From NCBI RefSeq assembly GCF_017654505.1, contig NC_054535.1, positions 83,639,603-83,703,602 on the forward strand: DNA of 64,000 nt, read 5' to 3'. Made by a program: the position numbers and the translations under genes. Every line of letters begins with the position of its first letter. The stretch's first letter is position 1. This document shows positions 41,991 through 50,020 of this stretch, in pieces. Under the pieces are notes generated by a model. The model had not been told where the DNA came from. It did not search any database and saw only the letters and a program-made list of their open reading frames with translations. The stretch is from Polyodon spathula. Its lineage: Eukaryota; Chordata; Actinopteri; Acipenseriformes; Polyodontidae.

Positions 41991-42183
41991 TACCGGTAAC
42001 TGGATTAGGCCCGTGGCACACTGCCCGACTTCCTATTTTCTTTAATAATAAAAGTACTTCTACTTACTGAAAAGTAACCCCTCTTTGTTCTTTTTTGCTA
42101 GACGACCTCGCCAGTTTTATTTCTTCCACAGGAGTACAGAGCTGGCCTTCACAGTTTTCCTGCTCTTCCATCACAAGCACCAT
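28832..42183 (-). CDS. gramd2b: GRAM domain-containing protein 2B (GRAMD3)
   Basis: A complete 14-exon coding sequence (1290 nt, 429 residues; the human protein is about 430). Exons in transcript order: 42183-42068, 39528-39403, 38528-38444, 35683-35614, 35220-35117, 34491-34396, 34216-34145, 33426-33349, 32890-32779, 32098-31991, 31891-31804, 31316-31212, 29508-29421, 28873-28832. Phase is continuous at every junction. Layout: residues 1-109 polar linker; about 110-223 GRAM domain (AQFHKLF, LYVSENWICFHSKVFGKDT, SLLSRDATYKVLK); 224-335 low-complexity linker (DFSDLDGAVRKRR, SSGSQTPE); 342-362 hydrophobic helix near the C-terminus; then a short coiled tail ending in LQRLLDETE. GRAM-plus-anchor proteins sit in the ER and bind phospholipids of apposed membranes. 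Unlike GRAMD1 proteins there is no StART-like sterol domain here, which fits the GRAMD2 class. It converges on aldh7a1. Confidence 0.95.
29421..29508 (-). CDS. gramd2b: gramd2b exon 13
   Basis: Encodes LFVQQRSESNVNAEMIHGEL and TSNLARLEQ. Phase selects acceptor CTTGCAG over a second AG 12 bases later; use of the later one would drop four residues in frame. Confidence 0.9.
29685..30534. mobile_element. 850-bp element with CAGGGTTCTCCCCA inverted ends
   Basis: Perfect 14-bp terminal inverted repeats, CAGGGTTCTCCCCA at 29685 and its complement ending at 30534. It is inserted in the gramd2b intron between exons 12 and 13. Flanking octamers ACACATAC and CATACAGT do not match, so the target duplication is lost or the ends are slightly off. 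No transposase frame is visible. CAGG ends and size suggest a non-autonomous hAT-like element. Confidence 0.7.
31212..31316 (-). CDS. gramd2b: gramd2b exon 12 (end of membrane anchor)
   Basis: Encodes VCVLVLSSCYMGFKIMALEQ and LTSLGSLTEYREN. Acceptor TTCTCAG, donor GTAAGT. The hydrophobic run ends at Tyr-Met-Gly-Phe and is followed by LEQRL, matching the human LEEQL. Confidence 0.92.
31804..31891 (-). CDS. gramd2b: gramd2b exon 11 (start of membrane anchor)
   Basis: Encodes GVVHKVKSLRPISLNSLLLV and the first half of the hydrophobic helix. Acceptor GTGGCAG, donor GTAAGT. HKVKS is conserved with the human protein. Confidence 0.93.
31892..31990 (-). other. gramd2b: Stop-free 99-nt intron of gramd2b (possible exitron)
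   Basis: The intron between exons 10 and 11 is 99 nt, a multiple of three, with no stop codon in the coding frame. If retained it would add 33 residues (starting GKWFIRNLDEHC) just before the membrane anchor without disturbing either side. Donor GTAAGT and the pyrimidine-rich GCCTTCTTTTTGG before the acceptor look normal, so splicing is probably the default. Confidence 0.6.
31991..32098 (-). CDS. gramd2b: gramd2b exon 10
   Basis: Encodes VCPTFLNVVKNGELPVHADI and ERNMSVHKK. Acceptor TTTCCAG, donor GTAAGT. The region is little conserved but phase-consistent. The next intron is only 99 nt and stop-free. Confidence 0.85.
32779..32890 (-). CDS. gramd2b: gramd2b exon 9
   Basis: Encodes DFTADFSDLDGAVRKRRQEM and SSGSQTPEYE. 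Acceptor CTGTTAG, donor GTAAGC. The acidic DFSDLDG and the SSGSQTPE motif are shared with the mammalian protein. Confidence 0.93.
33349..33426 (-). CDS. gramd2b: gramd2b exon 8
   Basis: Encodes DKSTGNSPVISAENSFRAER and PTSLSL. Acceptor ATTTTAG, donor GTAGGT. Confidence 0.92.
34145..34216 (-). CDS. gramd2b: gramd2b exon 7 (GRAM C-terminal helix)
   Basis: Encodes HVFGSLLSRDATYKVLKAVC and VHLE. Acceptor TTCCCAG, donor GTGAGT. Confidence 0.94.
34396..34491 (-). CDS. gramd2b: gramd2b exon 6 (GRAM core)
   Basis: Encodes SSVTLIKKTKTAILVPNALV and IATPNDR. Acceptor CCACTAG, donor GTAAGC. Confidence 0.94.
35117..35220 (-). CDS. gramd2b: gramd2b exon 5 (GRAM core)
   Basis: Encodes YTCALQKDILYQGKLYVSE and NWICFHSKVFGKDTR, the most conserved GRAM strands. 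Acceptor GTCTAG, donor GTATGA. Confidence 0.95.
35614..35683 (-). CDS. gramd2b: gramd2b exon 4 (GRAM domain start)
   Basis: Encodes FTKANAQFHKLFKEVCKDEP and LKQ. Acceptor TTTTTCAG, donor GTAAGA. Confidence 0.93.
36824..37134. mobile_element. hAT MITE, CAGGGGT ends
   Basis: A 311-bp relative of 26710-26919 in the gramd2b intron between exons 3 and 4. It begins CAGGGGTGTTAAACTCCAG, ends GACAACCCTG and contains GCCAGAAGACACTGCGGCCC. Flanking octamers ATCTAAAT and ACCTAAAT differ at one base. Confidence 0.85.
37649..37891. promoter_or_regulatory. Cluster of six CCAAT boxes in gramd2b intron 3
   Basis: CCAAT at 37649, 37681, 37750, 37792, 37856 and 37887, all in plus orientation. Three share an extended CCAATCAT context, so part of the cluster arose by repeat duplication. 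NF-Y binds such clusters, and an internal promoter or an old transposon promoter is possible. No TATA box or first exon is apparent. Confidence 0.3.
38444..38528 (-). CDS. gramd2b: gramd2b exon 3
   Basis: Acceptor CACCCAG, donor GTGAGT. Encodes SKTFDTNFFQNSSECETK and LERKKSSTSQ, matching the ERKKSS block before the GRAM domain. Confidence 0.9.
39403..39528 (-). CDS. gramd2b: gramd2b exon 2
   Basis: Acceptor TTTTTGCAG. Encodes SETENGGEEKQKKAGKP and NIDAEFFQTRKKSPLV. Of two overlapping donors, only GTGAGG (39402) keeps phase with exon 3; GTAAGG five bases earlier would not. Confidence 0.88.
41870..41990 (+). repeat. AAT microsatellite on a SINE/LINE tail
   Basis: GGTAATGGCGCCTGCCAAAT followed by about 19 AAT units. 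GGCGYCTGCCAAAT is the type of 3' end seen in L2-tailed SINEs, which end in short repeats; the microsatellite probably grew from such a tail. The head of the SINE is not recognisable. Confidence 0.5.
42068..42183 (-). CDS. gramd2b: gramd2b exon 1 (start codon)
   Basis: Begins MVLVMEEQENCEGQLC and ends in phase 2 at donor GTAAGT. The first ATG (42183) is used; a second in-frame ATG four codons later is an alternative. The exon includes KLARSSSKKEQRGVTF. Confidence 0.85.
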
Positions 42184-42330
42184 CTCGTAAAAACTGCCTC
42201 TGTCCCGGGCGCCACTCACACTCTCTCTCTCTACCCTGCCCCGGCTCCTCTCCGCTCACTGCCGCAATCAGCAGAACTTCCCCTCCAAAGTTCAGAATTT
42301 GCTTAAGCAGGTAGGCCCGTCACTTCACAT
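42184..42330 (-). promoter_or_regulatory. gramd2b: gramd2b 5' UTR / promoter-proximal region
   Basis: Immediately upstream of the start codon the sequence is GC-richer than its surroundings, with a CCCGGGCGCC segment, a CT-rich stretch and a CCAAT-poor, TATA-less context. The transcription start is not defined by the sequence. Confidence 0.4.
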
Positions 42331-42965
42331 GGAAACACAAACAAACTTAAGTTCTTCTTTGTAAAGCGTATTCAAAACGAAATGCATAAGTCTAACACCC
42401 AACTCTTCAGCTCACAGGCAAGTAAGGGCGCGAAAACCCGTTTGTCAAATTTACCCCGCTAGCTAAACTGGCTTGGCAGACTGAATGATTGCTGCTGGTT
42501 AACTCTTTAAAGGCTTCCTCTCAAATTGATGAAACGCGCACCTGCTGCTTTTGTATGCGGTTAAACGTGGTGATGATTGGATAGGTGCATGCTGTATAAC
42601 TCGTCAGAGGAGACACAGAATACTCGAAAATGTTAAAATAAATACGCTTTTTATTTATTTATTTATTTATTTACATGTAATATAAAAACATGTATATTGC
42701 TTTAATGCAGCTGTCTGATAAAAATTCTCCACTTATTCACTGCTTTATGTTCGGAGGAGGCAGATGCGCTGTTGTCTCCTTTGTAGTTATGATTAGCACG
42801 TCTATTTGCCAATCATATTCTTCTATTTCTTCAGTTGGCTTTCATTGAATTCTGAGTAAAATCGTTTAAAAGAATAGCAAGGGTGGTATGCATCCCCTCC
42901 ACTTATAGCCAATCATTGGACTTGTGCTCTCCCACACTGATGACCTTGGATGCCGAAACACACAT

Positions 42966-43029
<64 letters not shown>

Positions 43030-43915
43030 ATATAGTTAGCGTGTAGCGTGCACGGGGGAAGGCAACAGCAGGGCTGGTAGGTGACGTAATCATGCGCAGA
43101 GACATAAGCCCGATATAAGTTATTTTGTACAGCGGTATTGGCAATATGGTTTAGTGTGAAAGTACCCAGGTTCGTTTCATATGTACAGAATGGTATATAA
43201 TGTAATTTATTTAAGGTTAGCTAATTAAGTCGATAGGATGTGCTTGATTTGTCTGCCTTTCTCCTGCCTTAACAACTTTGTTTAGAAAATATTTTATTCA
43301 AAGTTTGTTACAGTGACGTTGTTTTGAAATCGAAATGCTATATTAATGTTCTATACAGTGCATTTTTAAACATACACTGGCAGTGTGAAACACCTAAGTT
43401 TAGAAGAATAATATGATGTGCTACTGTTTTCTTTTCTCTGCTGGCTAGTGGAAAAAATGTGTTAAACAGCTGAATTGGGGCAAAATGTTAAACAGATATG
43501 AACAGTGTTGTCACTCAGAATGCAATAAAAAGATTCTACTTGCTGCTGGTGGCTTAAGAGGGGACCCCTAGCCCGCTGCCTTTTTTCTTCCTTCCCCATT
43601 TTGTTGGCTACCAGCTGCCACTGCCACAAGACAATTCCAAGTAGCAACTCTACCCATGATAATATTTTCTATATAAATAGATGCAGTGTTTCCTTTATGA
43701 AGTAGGGAGTCTATTTTAAATCACTATCGCTGACAGTGGGTTCAATAATTTCACTAATGGAGGTCAAAGCATAATTTCTGTTGCAGTGAAGTATAAAATC
43801 TACTTTGTAAATACTTCAGCCAGAAGTAAAGGGTCAGGACACCTCATGTAAAATAGAAAACAATGGCATAGGACACACAATTTTAGCAACATAAGGCAAA
43901 TCTGTGGTATATTAA
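42331..43915. other. Upstream of gramd2b, no gene recognised
   Basis: Contains a TA microsatellite (42970-43027) and ordinary AT-rich DNA. No coding exon or transposon end was supported. Confidence 0.5.
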
Positions 43916-44044
43916 AGGAATAATGCACGAAAGGGCGTGTGTTGTGCTTGGATAACGTCACTTCTCGGGTGGCTGGGGCCGAGTCCAACTCTCGATGAGC
44001 GATGTTATCCCAGCACAACACACAATCTGGAGTGCAATATTCCT
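43916..44044. mobile_element. Foldback element, 129-bp imperfect palindrome
   Basis: The two halves pair over most of their length: AGGAATAATGCAC against GTGCAATATTCCT, TGTGTTGTGCT against AGCACAACACA, GGATAAC against GTTATCC. The central ~40 bp (around GGTGGCTGGGGCC) forms a loop. There is no ORF. It looks like a small foldback MITE; the flanks show only a short ATTA-type repeat. Confidence 0.7.
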
Positions 44045-44466
44045 ATTATACAATGGCTCACACTGTAAAAAAAAATAGCAAATAACACTCATTTCACTTG
44101 CGTAAAAGTGATTTTAATTAGACAAATGTGGAAATAATATCCCGCCTCATAAAATAGTTCTTGTTTTCCATTTCCATTATGTTTTTTTCTCTCGCTCTCT
44201 CTGTCTGTCTGTCTCTCTCGCGCGGAGGATTGTGGGATTGCTGGAGCCTGTGAGGAGTTTGAGGAAGCGTAGGGTAGGAGTGTCGTTCGGTTTTTCGTTT
44301 TTGTTTTTTGTTTTACTTTAGTTTAAACTGTAACGTTTGGTTCTTTAAATTCATTTGTTGTGTGAGCGTGAGTAAGTGCATGCGTGTGAGAGTGAGTGAG
44401 TGAGTGCGTGTGTGTGTTTTTGTGTGCTGGGGTTTGTGCTGACAGCTAGTCAGCTGAGCCCCAGCG

Positions 44467-45226
44467 ATGAGCTCTCATTCCCAGAGAATGAGAGATTTGA
44501 CCCGCCGACACGGCTGTCGCTGTGTCCCTGACAGCGCGGTGTCGGTGGAAGATTGCTTGCAATATGCAAGGTAATCGAGGGGGACAGGATCGTTTCTGCG
44601 TCCCGGATGAATAAAGGGCTTGTAATCTTTTTTAAAGATACGCAGGATGTGGATAAACTTGTGCAAGTGAGTTTTGTGCACGTATCGCCCCTTGCAACAC
44701 CCTTTGCAAAAGTGATTTTATCAAGTGTCCCCCCGTTTTTAAGGAACGAATTGCTGGAAAGGGTGCTGAGCAGGTATGGGAAAATCAGCTCCCCAATAAA
44801 GTCTATTCCCCTGGGGTGTAAAAGTCCACAATTAAGTCACATCATGTCTTTTAGGAGACAAGTGTATATTTTATTAAACAACCCCGGTTTTGAAATAAAT
44901 GTCGCCTGGACTTTCACAGTAGAAGGAAGCAGCTGTGTGGTGTTTGCAAGCACTGACACCATGCGCTGCTTCAAGTGCGGAGTCCGGGGGTATCAGAGGA
45001 AAAAGTGCCTGATGAGAGAAGTAGAGACAGGGCAGGAGAAGCACGGTGAGGCTGACAGGGATCAGGGAGCACAGGAGGAAGAGCCGCAGCAGAAAAAGGA
45101 GAACAATGAGCCTGGAGCCCCGGTAAATGAAGAGGACAGTGGAGATAATGGGTTCACTGGTGTAAATACGGGGAAAAGGAAAAAAAAAAAAGAAATGGAA
45201 ACAATGAGGGAAAAAAATGAGACATA
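44467..45226 (+). pseudogene. L1-Tx1 ORF1 (RNA-binding, zinc-knuckle protein)
   Basis: ORF1 of Tx1-clade LINEs binds element RNA to form the retrotransposition particle. From 44553 a 224-codon frame reads ASRMNKGLVIFFK, VILSSVPPFLRNELLERVL and GKISSPIKSIPLGCKSP, the family's RNA-recognition-like domain. A knuckle CFKCGVRGYQRKKC follows, then a charged Glu/Lys tail. The in-context ATG at 44467 is in another frame, so a one-base shift near 44550 separates start and body. The knuckle has Tyr where the His ligand should be. Confidence 0.82.
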
Positions 45227-45529
45227 GAGCGGAGTGGAGCTCTGAGGCGATCTCTCCAGATCACAGGCTCTCTCTGCCCGCCCGCCCTGAAGGAGCGAGC
45301 GGTGCTGAGATTGCTGCTGGAGAACCGGGGTCTGGGAGAGGGGGCTGTAGTGCAACGGGGGAGAAGTCCCCTGCTGCAGAAGCTCCCAACTCGGACTCAG
45401 GGGGGGTCTCTCTCTCCAGGGCTCAGAGAGGTCCTGATGGAGGAGATGGCAAAAGGACAAGAGGAGGATCAGAACTCTGACTTCCCAGTGCTGCTTGTGT
45501 CTCCCCAAGTAGGTGAGGAAGAAGAGCAA

Positions 45530-46230
45530 GAACAGCAGGAGTATGGCAAGCTGTTAAAAATTGACAAAGTTATTAACAGAGTCTTCCACTGCCTAGAAAG
45601 CAAAGAGCTTTATTTTTTTAGTGTTAAAAATATTTTTTATAAGGAATTAAAAGGAATGGTGGACTCCAAGTGGAGGAACAGTCTCTCTGTGAAAGAGGAA
45701 ACAGTCCCGATGTGGAGAGTTCTGTATAAGCCGCCACCTGACAAGAGAACTAGGGACTTGCAGTGGAGGCTTCTCCACTGCATTTTAGCAACGGGGAGAT
45801 TCCTGCACAGAGTAGACTCGAATATCAGCTCTGTGTGCAGTTTCTGTGGGCAGGAGGAGATAGTGGTTCACACATACAGTGAGTGTGAGAGATGGAGCTG
45901 CTGCAGGGGCTGGGAGTCGCTTTTAGCCATCAGCTTTTTATTTTTGGAACCCCTTATAGTTTAAAAAAAAAAAGGAAAAGTGTGTTTTAATTAATTTTAT
46001 TACATGCCAGGCTAAACTGGCCATTTTAAAAAGTAGGAAAAGTAGGCTGTCTGGAGTAGGGATAGCTGATGTAGTCAGGCTGTTCAGGGTGTTGGTGGTC
46101 AGCAGATTAAAGGTGGATTTCACCTATTTTAGCCTGGTTAATGATCTCTGGGGCTTTCACAGGTGGTGGTGTGTGGGAGACATACTGTGCTGTGTATATG
46201 AGGAGGGAGAGCTCATTGTGCTGCTGTAAA
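45530..46230 (+). pseudogene. L1-Tx1 ORF2 C-terminal fragment
   Basis: The reading frame contains WRVLYKPPPDKRTRDLQWRL, HCILATGRFLHR and CSFCGQEEIVVHTYSEC, the zinc-binding region that follows the reverse transcriptase in L1/Tx1 ORF2. It then breaks at 45961. A later frame gives DLWGFHRWW and EGELIVLL before a stop. The preceding ~230 bp of the same open frame is Gly/Glu-rich and may belong to ORF1's tail. No RT motif is present. Confidence 0.8.
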
Positions 46231-46440
46231 ACAATTTTTTTAACTAAAAAACTTTTAACTGTTTTAACAAGAGTACAGTGTATTATGTTTTTATTTATTT
46301 ATTTTCAGATGCTGAGTTAGTTTTTATTGAACCCACACTCAGCAAAAATATAAATATATAAATTTGTACTTTTGTTTTTTAAGGTTTAATTATGTGTAAT
46401 ATTGTAATTATTACATAGAATAAAGGACTTTTAAAAGTCA

Positions 46441-46580
<140 letters not shown>

Positions 46581-46769
46581 CGGGTCTAATCTGATATAGA
46601 CTTATTGTCTAGGCTGAATAGAAACTTTGTCTGGTTGGATAATAACAGTATGCATAGTGCTGTGAATCAAAGAGATTTTAGGTGACTTGCCCTATTTTCC
46701 AATTACTGGTCACGTTCAAAGAGGTACTTGACTATAATTATATAGTATCTATCATACTACTGTACAGTA

Positions 46770-46990
46770 CAGCTATGGTCAAGTTTTGCCTCACCCCACA
46801 TAATTAACAAATTGTGCTTAATAAAGTCAAATGAAACTTGCTGAATAGTGCTATGTTAACATATTTAACTACATACCTCTTTGTAGTTTTCCATATGCTT
46901 AACGAAAAACTGATACAAATAAAATAAATGTGACTTGACATACTGTACTACTATTACGGTTTCCATTTTGCAGTTTCTTTGATTACATGA

Positions 46991-47034
<44 letters not shown>

Positions 47035-47079
47035 GGTACTGTCAAAGCTCTCTCTCTCTCAAAGTTTCTCATGTGTGTG

Positions 47080-47121
<42 letters not shown>

Positions 47122-47148
47122 CACACACACACTCTCACACTGTGTGTA

Positions 47149-47208
<60 letters not shown>

Positions 47209-47280
47209 CACACACAATTTGTTTTACATGATGTCTCAATCCTAAAATTCTAGGTGATGTAAAACTTTTCGTCATAGCTG
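46770..47280. mobile_element. Tc1/mariner-type MITE carrying microsatellites
   Basis: Flanked by TA on both sides. It begins CAGCTATGGTCAAGTTTTGC and ends with the inverted GTAAAACTTTTCGTCATAGC; inverted repeats of about 38 bp. The centre is filled with TC, TA, CA and GT runs (46995-47205). A partial relative is at about 53970-54190. No transposase is present. Confidence 0.78.
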
Positions 47281-47282
47281 TA

Positions 47283-48930
47283 CTCATATTATATTCTTCA
47301 TGCACAAACATATTGGTTGAATATCACTTATATAACCATGGTTTCTGTCTGCTTTTCATTTTGATTTGAACCCACAACATCCTAGCTCTTTGTCTTTCAC
47401 TCCAAACACTTTTGTTCTTGCTATACACAAAGTTTTGTTGGTGGAAGACTTCAAGCTCTCAAGGAAACAGAAGTAAGCATAATCATAATTTTGAGTATAA
47501 TTACAATTATATCCACCTACATTATGAATCAGTTTGGTAAGTTAGCTTACTACAGCAGTATAATTGCACAAAATTCCTAGACATTTTGGCATCACAACAA
47601 GCTAATACTCAAAACAGTGTCAATTAAAACATGTCATATGTCATATACAGAAAGATGAACATTTCATGCAGACTGTTTGCTACTTTTAATTATCTTTTAA
47701 TTATAGAAAGGCTTAAGTGGCAAGCAAATTTGGGCAGTGCAGCAAGTACAACAGACTTCTCCCCCAAAATGCTGAAGTCTGAACACTTTGTTTGCCTTTC
47801 TACCTTTGTCAGCTCACTCGCCTCAGGTGTGCAAATACACATATCATTCATTGCACCAGATGCAACGCTGAGGTCATTCTTAAGTCCTTTCGCTTTGCTC
47901 GCTGCACCTTGCCCCAGTCTCACTAAAGTCGTGTATGCATAAATACACCTTAATACCTATTTGTAACCTGTTAAACACTAATGTTAGGGATTTCTGTTAT
48001 CTCAGAAATAAACATAGACATAGGAGGAACATGTAAGCTCTACATTATTGCTGAGAGGGATTTATTATTAAACCCAGCTGGAGTTGCATATCCTTGCAGA
48101 AAGTTATTTACTTGTTCATGCTACTGATAGCTCTAATTTTGGCTTTACAGTAATGATGAGGGACAATGTTGTTAAATTAATTATTAACTATTATAAATTA
48201 TTATGTACTGGGTTATTTCATGCCAAATCAGCATATCTAGACACATTTCTCTGGGAGCCCATCTCAGAATGTGTCAAAATGATCACGACTTGCCAAATGG
48301 CCCATCAAACACCCCAGGTTAAAATTGGAATTTTAGGCATTGGGGAATATAGTTGCACAGTGACATGCAGGAGGAAGATTGTGCATAAACCATGCCAATC
48401 TCCTGCAGTACAATAATCAAATGTACACTATGAAGCCAAATTTTGAAATGTACATAACAATCCCAGTACTCCATCAATTGTCAGTATATAGTGAGGATTG
48501 AAGAAACACATTTGGAAATAAGTAGGGATACTTTTATGAATCCCCATCAGATTCATGAGCTAGAATTACAGCATTAAATAGTTCCCATCTTTTCTTAGTT
48601 TACCTTCACATTTTTAGATTCTGTGTATTATAAAAAGACTGTTGTGTACAGTAAAGACAGCAATAGTGTTTTCATACGCAGCACAGACAGTGGTATCAGT
48701 GTGACTTACGAAAGAGAGAATTAGATTGCATTTTTGTAATCTATATATACATATGCAAAATGAAATGCAAAAATATGTTTTGTGGTTGAAATTACCCGTA
48801 CACAAATTGGAATAACAACTTTTTTGGAATGAATAATAATTTAAAAAAAAAAAAAAAAAAAAGCTGTCCAGCAGTTATACAAGCCCAGCACTTGAGTAAC
48901 ATTGACACGTCAGCTGGTGTTATAATATAC
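47283..48930. other. No gene recognised
   Basis: Ordinary AT-rich sequence. The open frames near 47631-47942 and 48084-48416 have no recognisable domain and no splice context. Confidence 0.5.
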
Positions 48931-49690
48931 CAGTGCTGGGACAAAAATCAGAATATTCGAACAAATATTTTTTGACGTATATGGATACAAAAATCAGATG
49001 TTCGTATTCGCTACAAATGACAAAAATACCTTGCACTTATTTACCGTCTCACCAGAAGTTGCCCGACAAATTAAAAAATTGCAAATGAAGAAGAGCTCTG
49101 TGTGATATATGTGAGATTTAAAATATATATATATAAAAAAAAAACTAAACAAAAAACAAACCTCAGGATCAACACAGCAGCTCGAGCCTCTATTTATTTG
49201 AAAGCCATCTGGGTAAAAAAATGTGTTGTGCTGCTTTTAGAGCAAGTCAGAGTCTCATGGGACAGAAAAAAGGCAAGCACGTCATTCTGAAATGCCTCGC
49301 TTAAACAGTGCCCAACTTTATGTACTATTTATACTATACTATTTATACCATTTGTACTATACTGTCAACTTTATGTACTATTTATTTCGAGAATAAACAA
49401 AGTAGTGTTTAACTTTAACTGCTATTTGGCATTGTTTGTTTTAATTAACTGGGGTAAAGTAAGGCCTACACAATGTATTCTTTACTCCTGGGATATCTGT
49501 TTACTTGAACGTGTAACATCTTGCTGTAAATTAAAGGCACACACACAGGGGCCACATAGCCTTGCCCCTGCTGCCTCTGCCTGCGTTCTGTGAAATAGAA
49601 TGGTTTTATTACGTTTTGAAAACAAATGAATATCCGAACGAATATGAGCGAATCTCCGAATATGAAAATCCTGTGTCCGTCCCAGCTCTA
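48931..49690. mobile_element. 760-bp hAT-type element with perfect 8-bp target duplication
   Basis: Starts CAGTGCTGGGAC and ends GTCCCAGCTCTA. Subterminal ATATTCGAA/TTCGGATATTC motifs recur inverted. The octamer TAATATAC stands on both sides (48923-48930 and 49691-49698). CAG/CTA ends with an 8-bp duplication define hAT. The interior shows no complete transposase, so it is non-autonomous; the perfect duplication suggests a fairly recent insertion. Confidence 0.9.
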
Positions 49691-49802
49691 TAATATACTA
49701 ATTTGCCTTCTATTGCCTTGAGACTTGGCCTCAATAAACACATTTCACATAGGGAATCATAAGAATATCATGAAAGCCAAACCAAAATGGCTAAAACGGG
49801 TA

Positions 49803-50020
49803 TGTGAAAGGCTGGTGGGTATTGCACTGACACACGGGAGACAGAAAGGTGTACTTGAAACATCGTACAGGTGCCCGGTTTAATTAATGCACTTTCTTTT
49901 AATTATTTTCAAACCGCAGAGGGCGCTGTTGTCCGTGGCCTGAATACTGTCAACAGTAAACAGGACCATGGGTTTACAGTCAAGAGCACATGCAACCAAA
50001 AAGGAAAACAAAATAAGGAT
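49803..50020 (-). mobile_element. Truncated LTR, same family as 62037-62714
   Basis: Shares TGTGRAAGG at the edge, CACTGAC, GAGACAGAMAGGTGTA, ACAGGTGCCC and the core CCGCAGAGGGCGCTGTTG with the complete LTR. The upstream half of the LTR is missing. Confidence 0.75.

Larger units (their letters stand above)
44150..46440 (+). mobile_element. Internally deleted L1-Tx1 LINE (HAL1-like)
   Basis: It has a 5' region (44150-44466), ORF1 (44467-45226), a piece that reads as the ORF2 C-terminus (about 45530-46230) and a 3' UTR with AATAAA at about 46420. The endonuclease and reverse transcriptase are absent. The TC/TA microsatellite that follows begins at the 3' end. Whole-element size is about 2.3 kb against 6 kb or more for complete Tx1 elements. 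Confidence 0.85.

Noticed and set aside
42085..42306. 73-codon plus-strand frame at the gramd2b 5' end
   Set aside because: Antisense of gramd2b exon 1 and its 5' UTR.
44553..45226. Host CCHC zinc-finger gene
   Set aside because: Sequence blocks and the downstream ORF2 tail identify it as LINE ORF1.
45062..45529. 155-codon minus-strand frame, Ser/Leu rich
   Set aside because: Antisense of the Glu/Lys/Gly-rich Tx1 ORF1 tail; no independent evidence.
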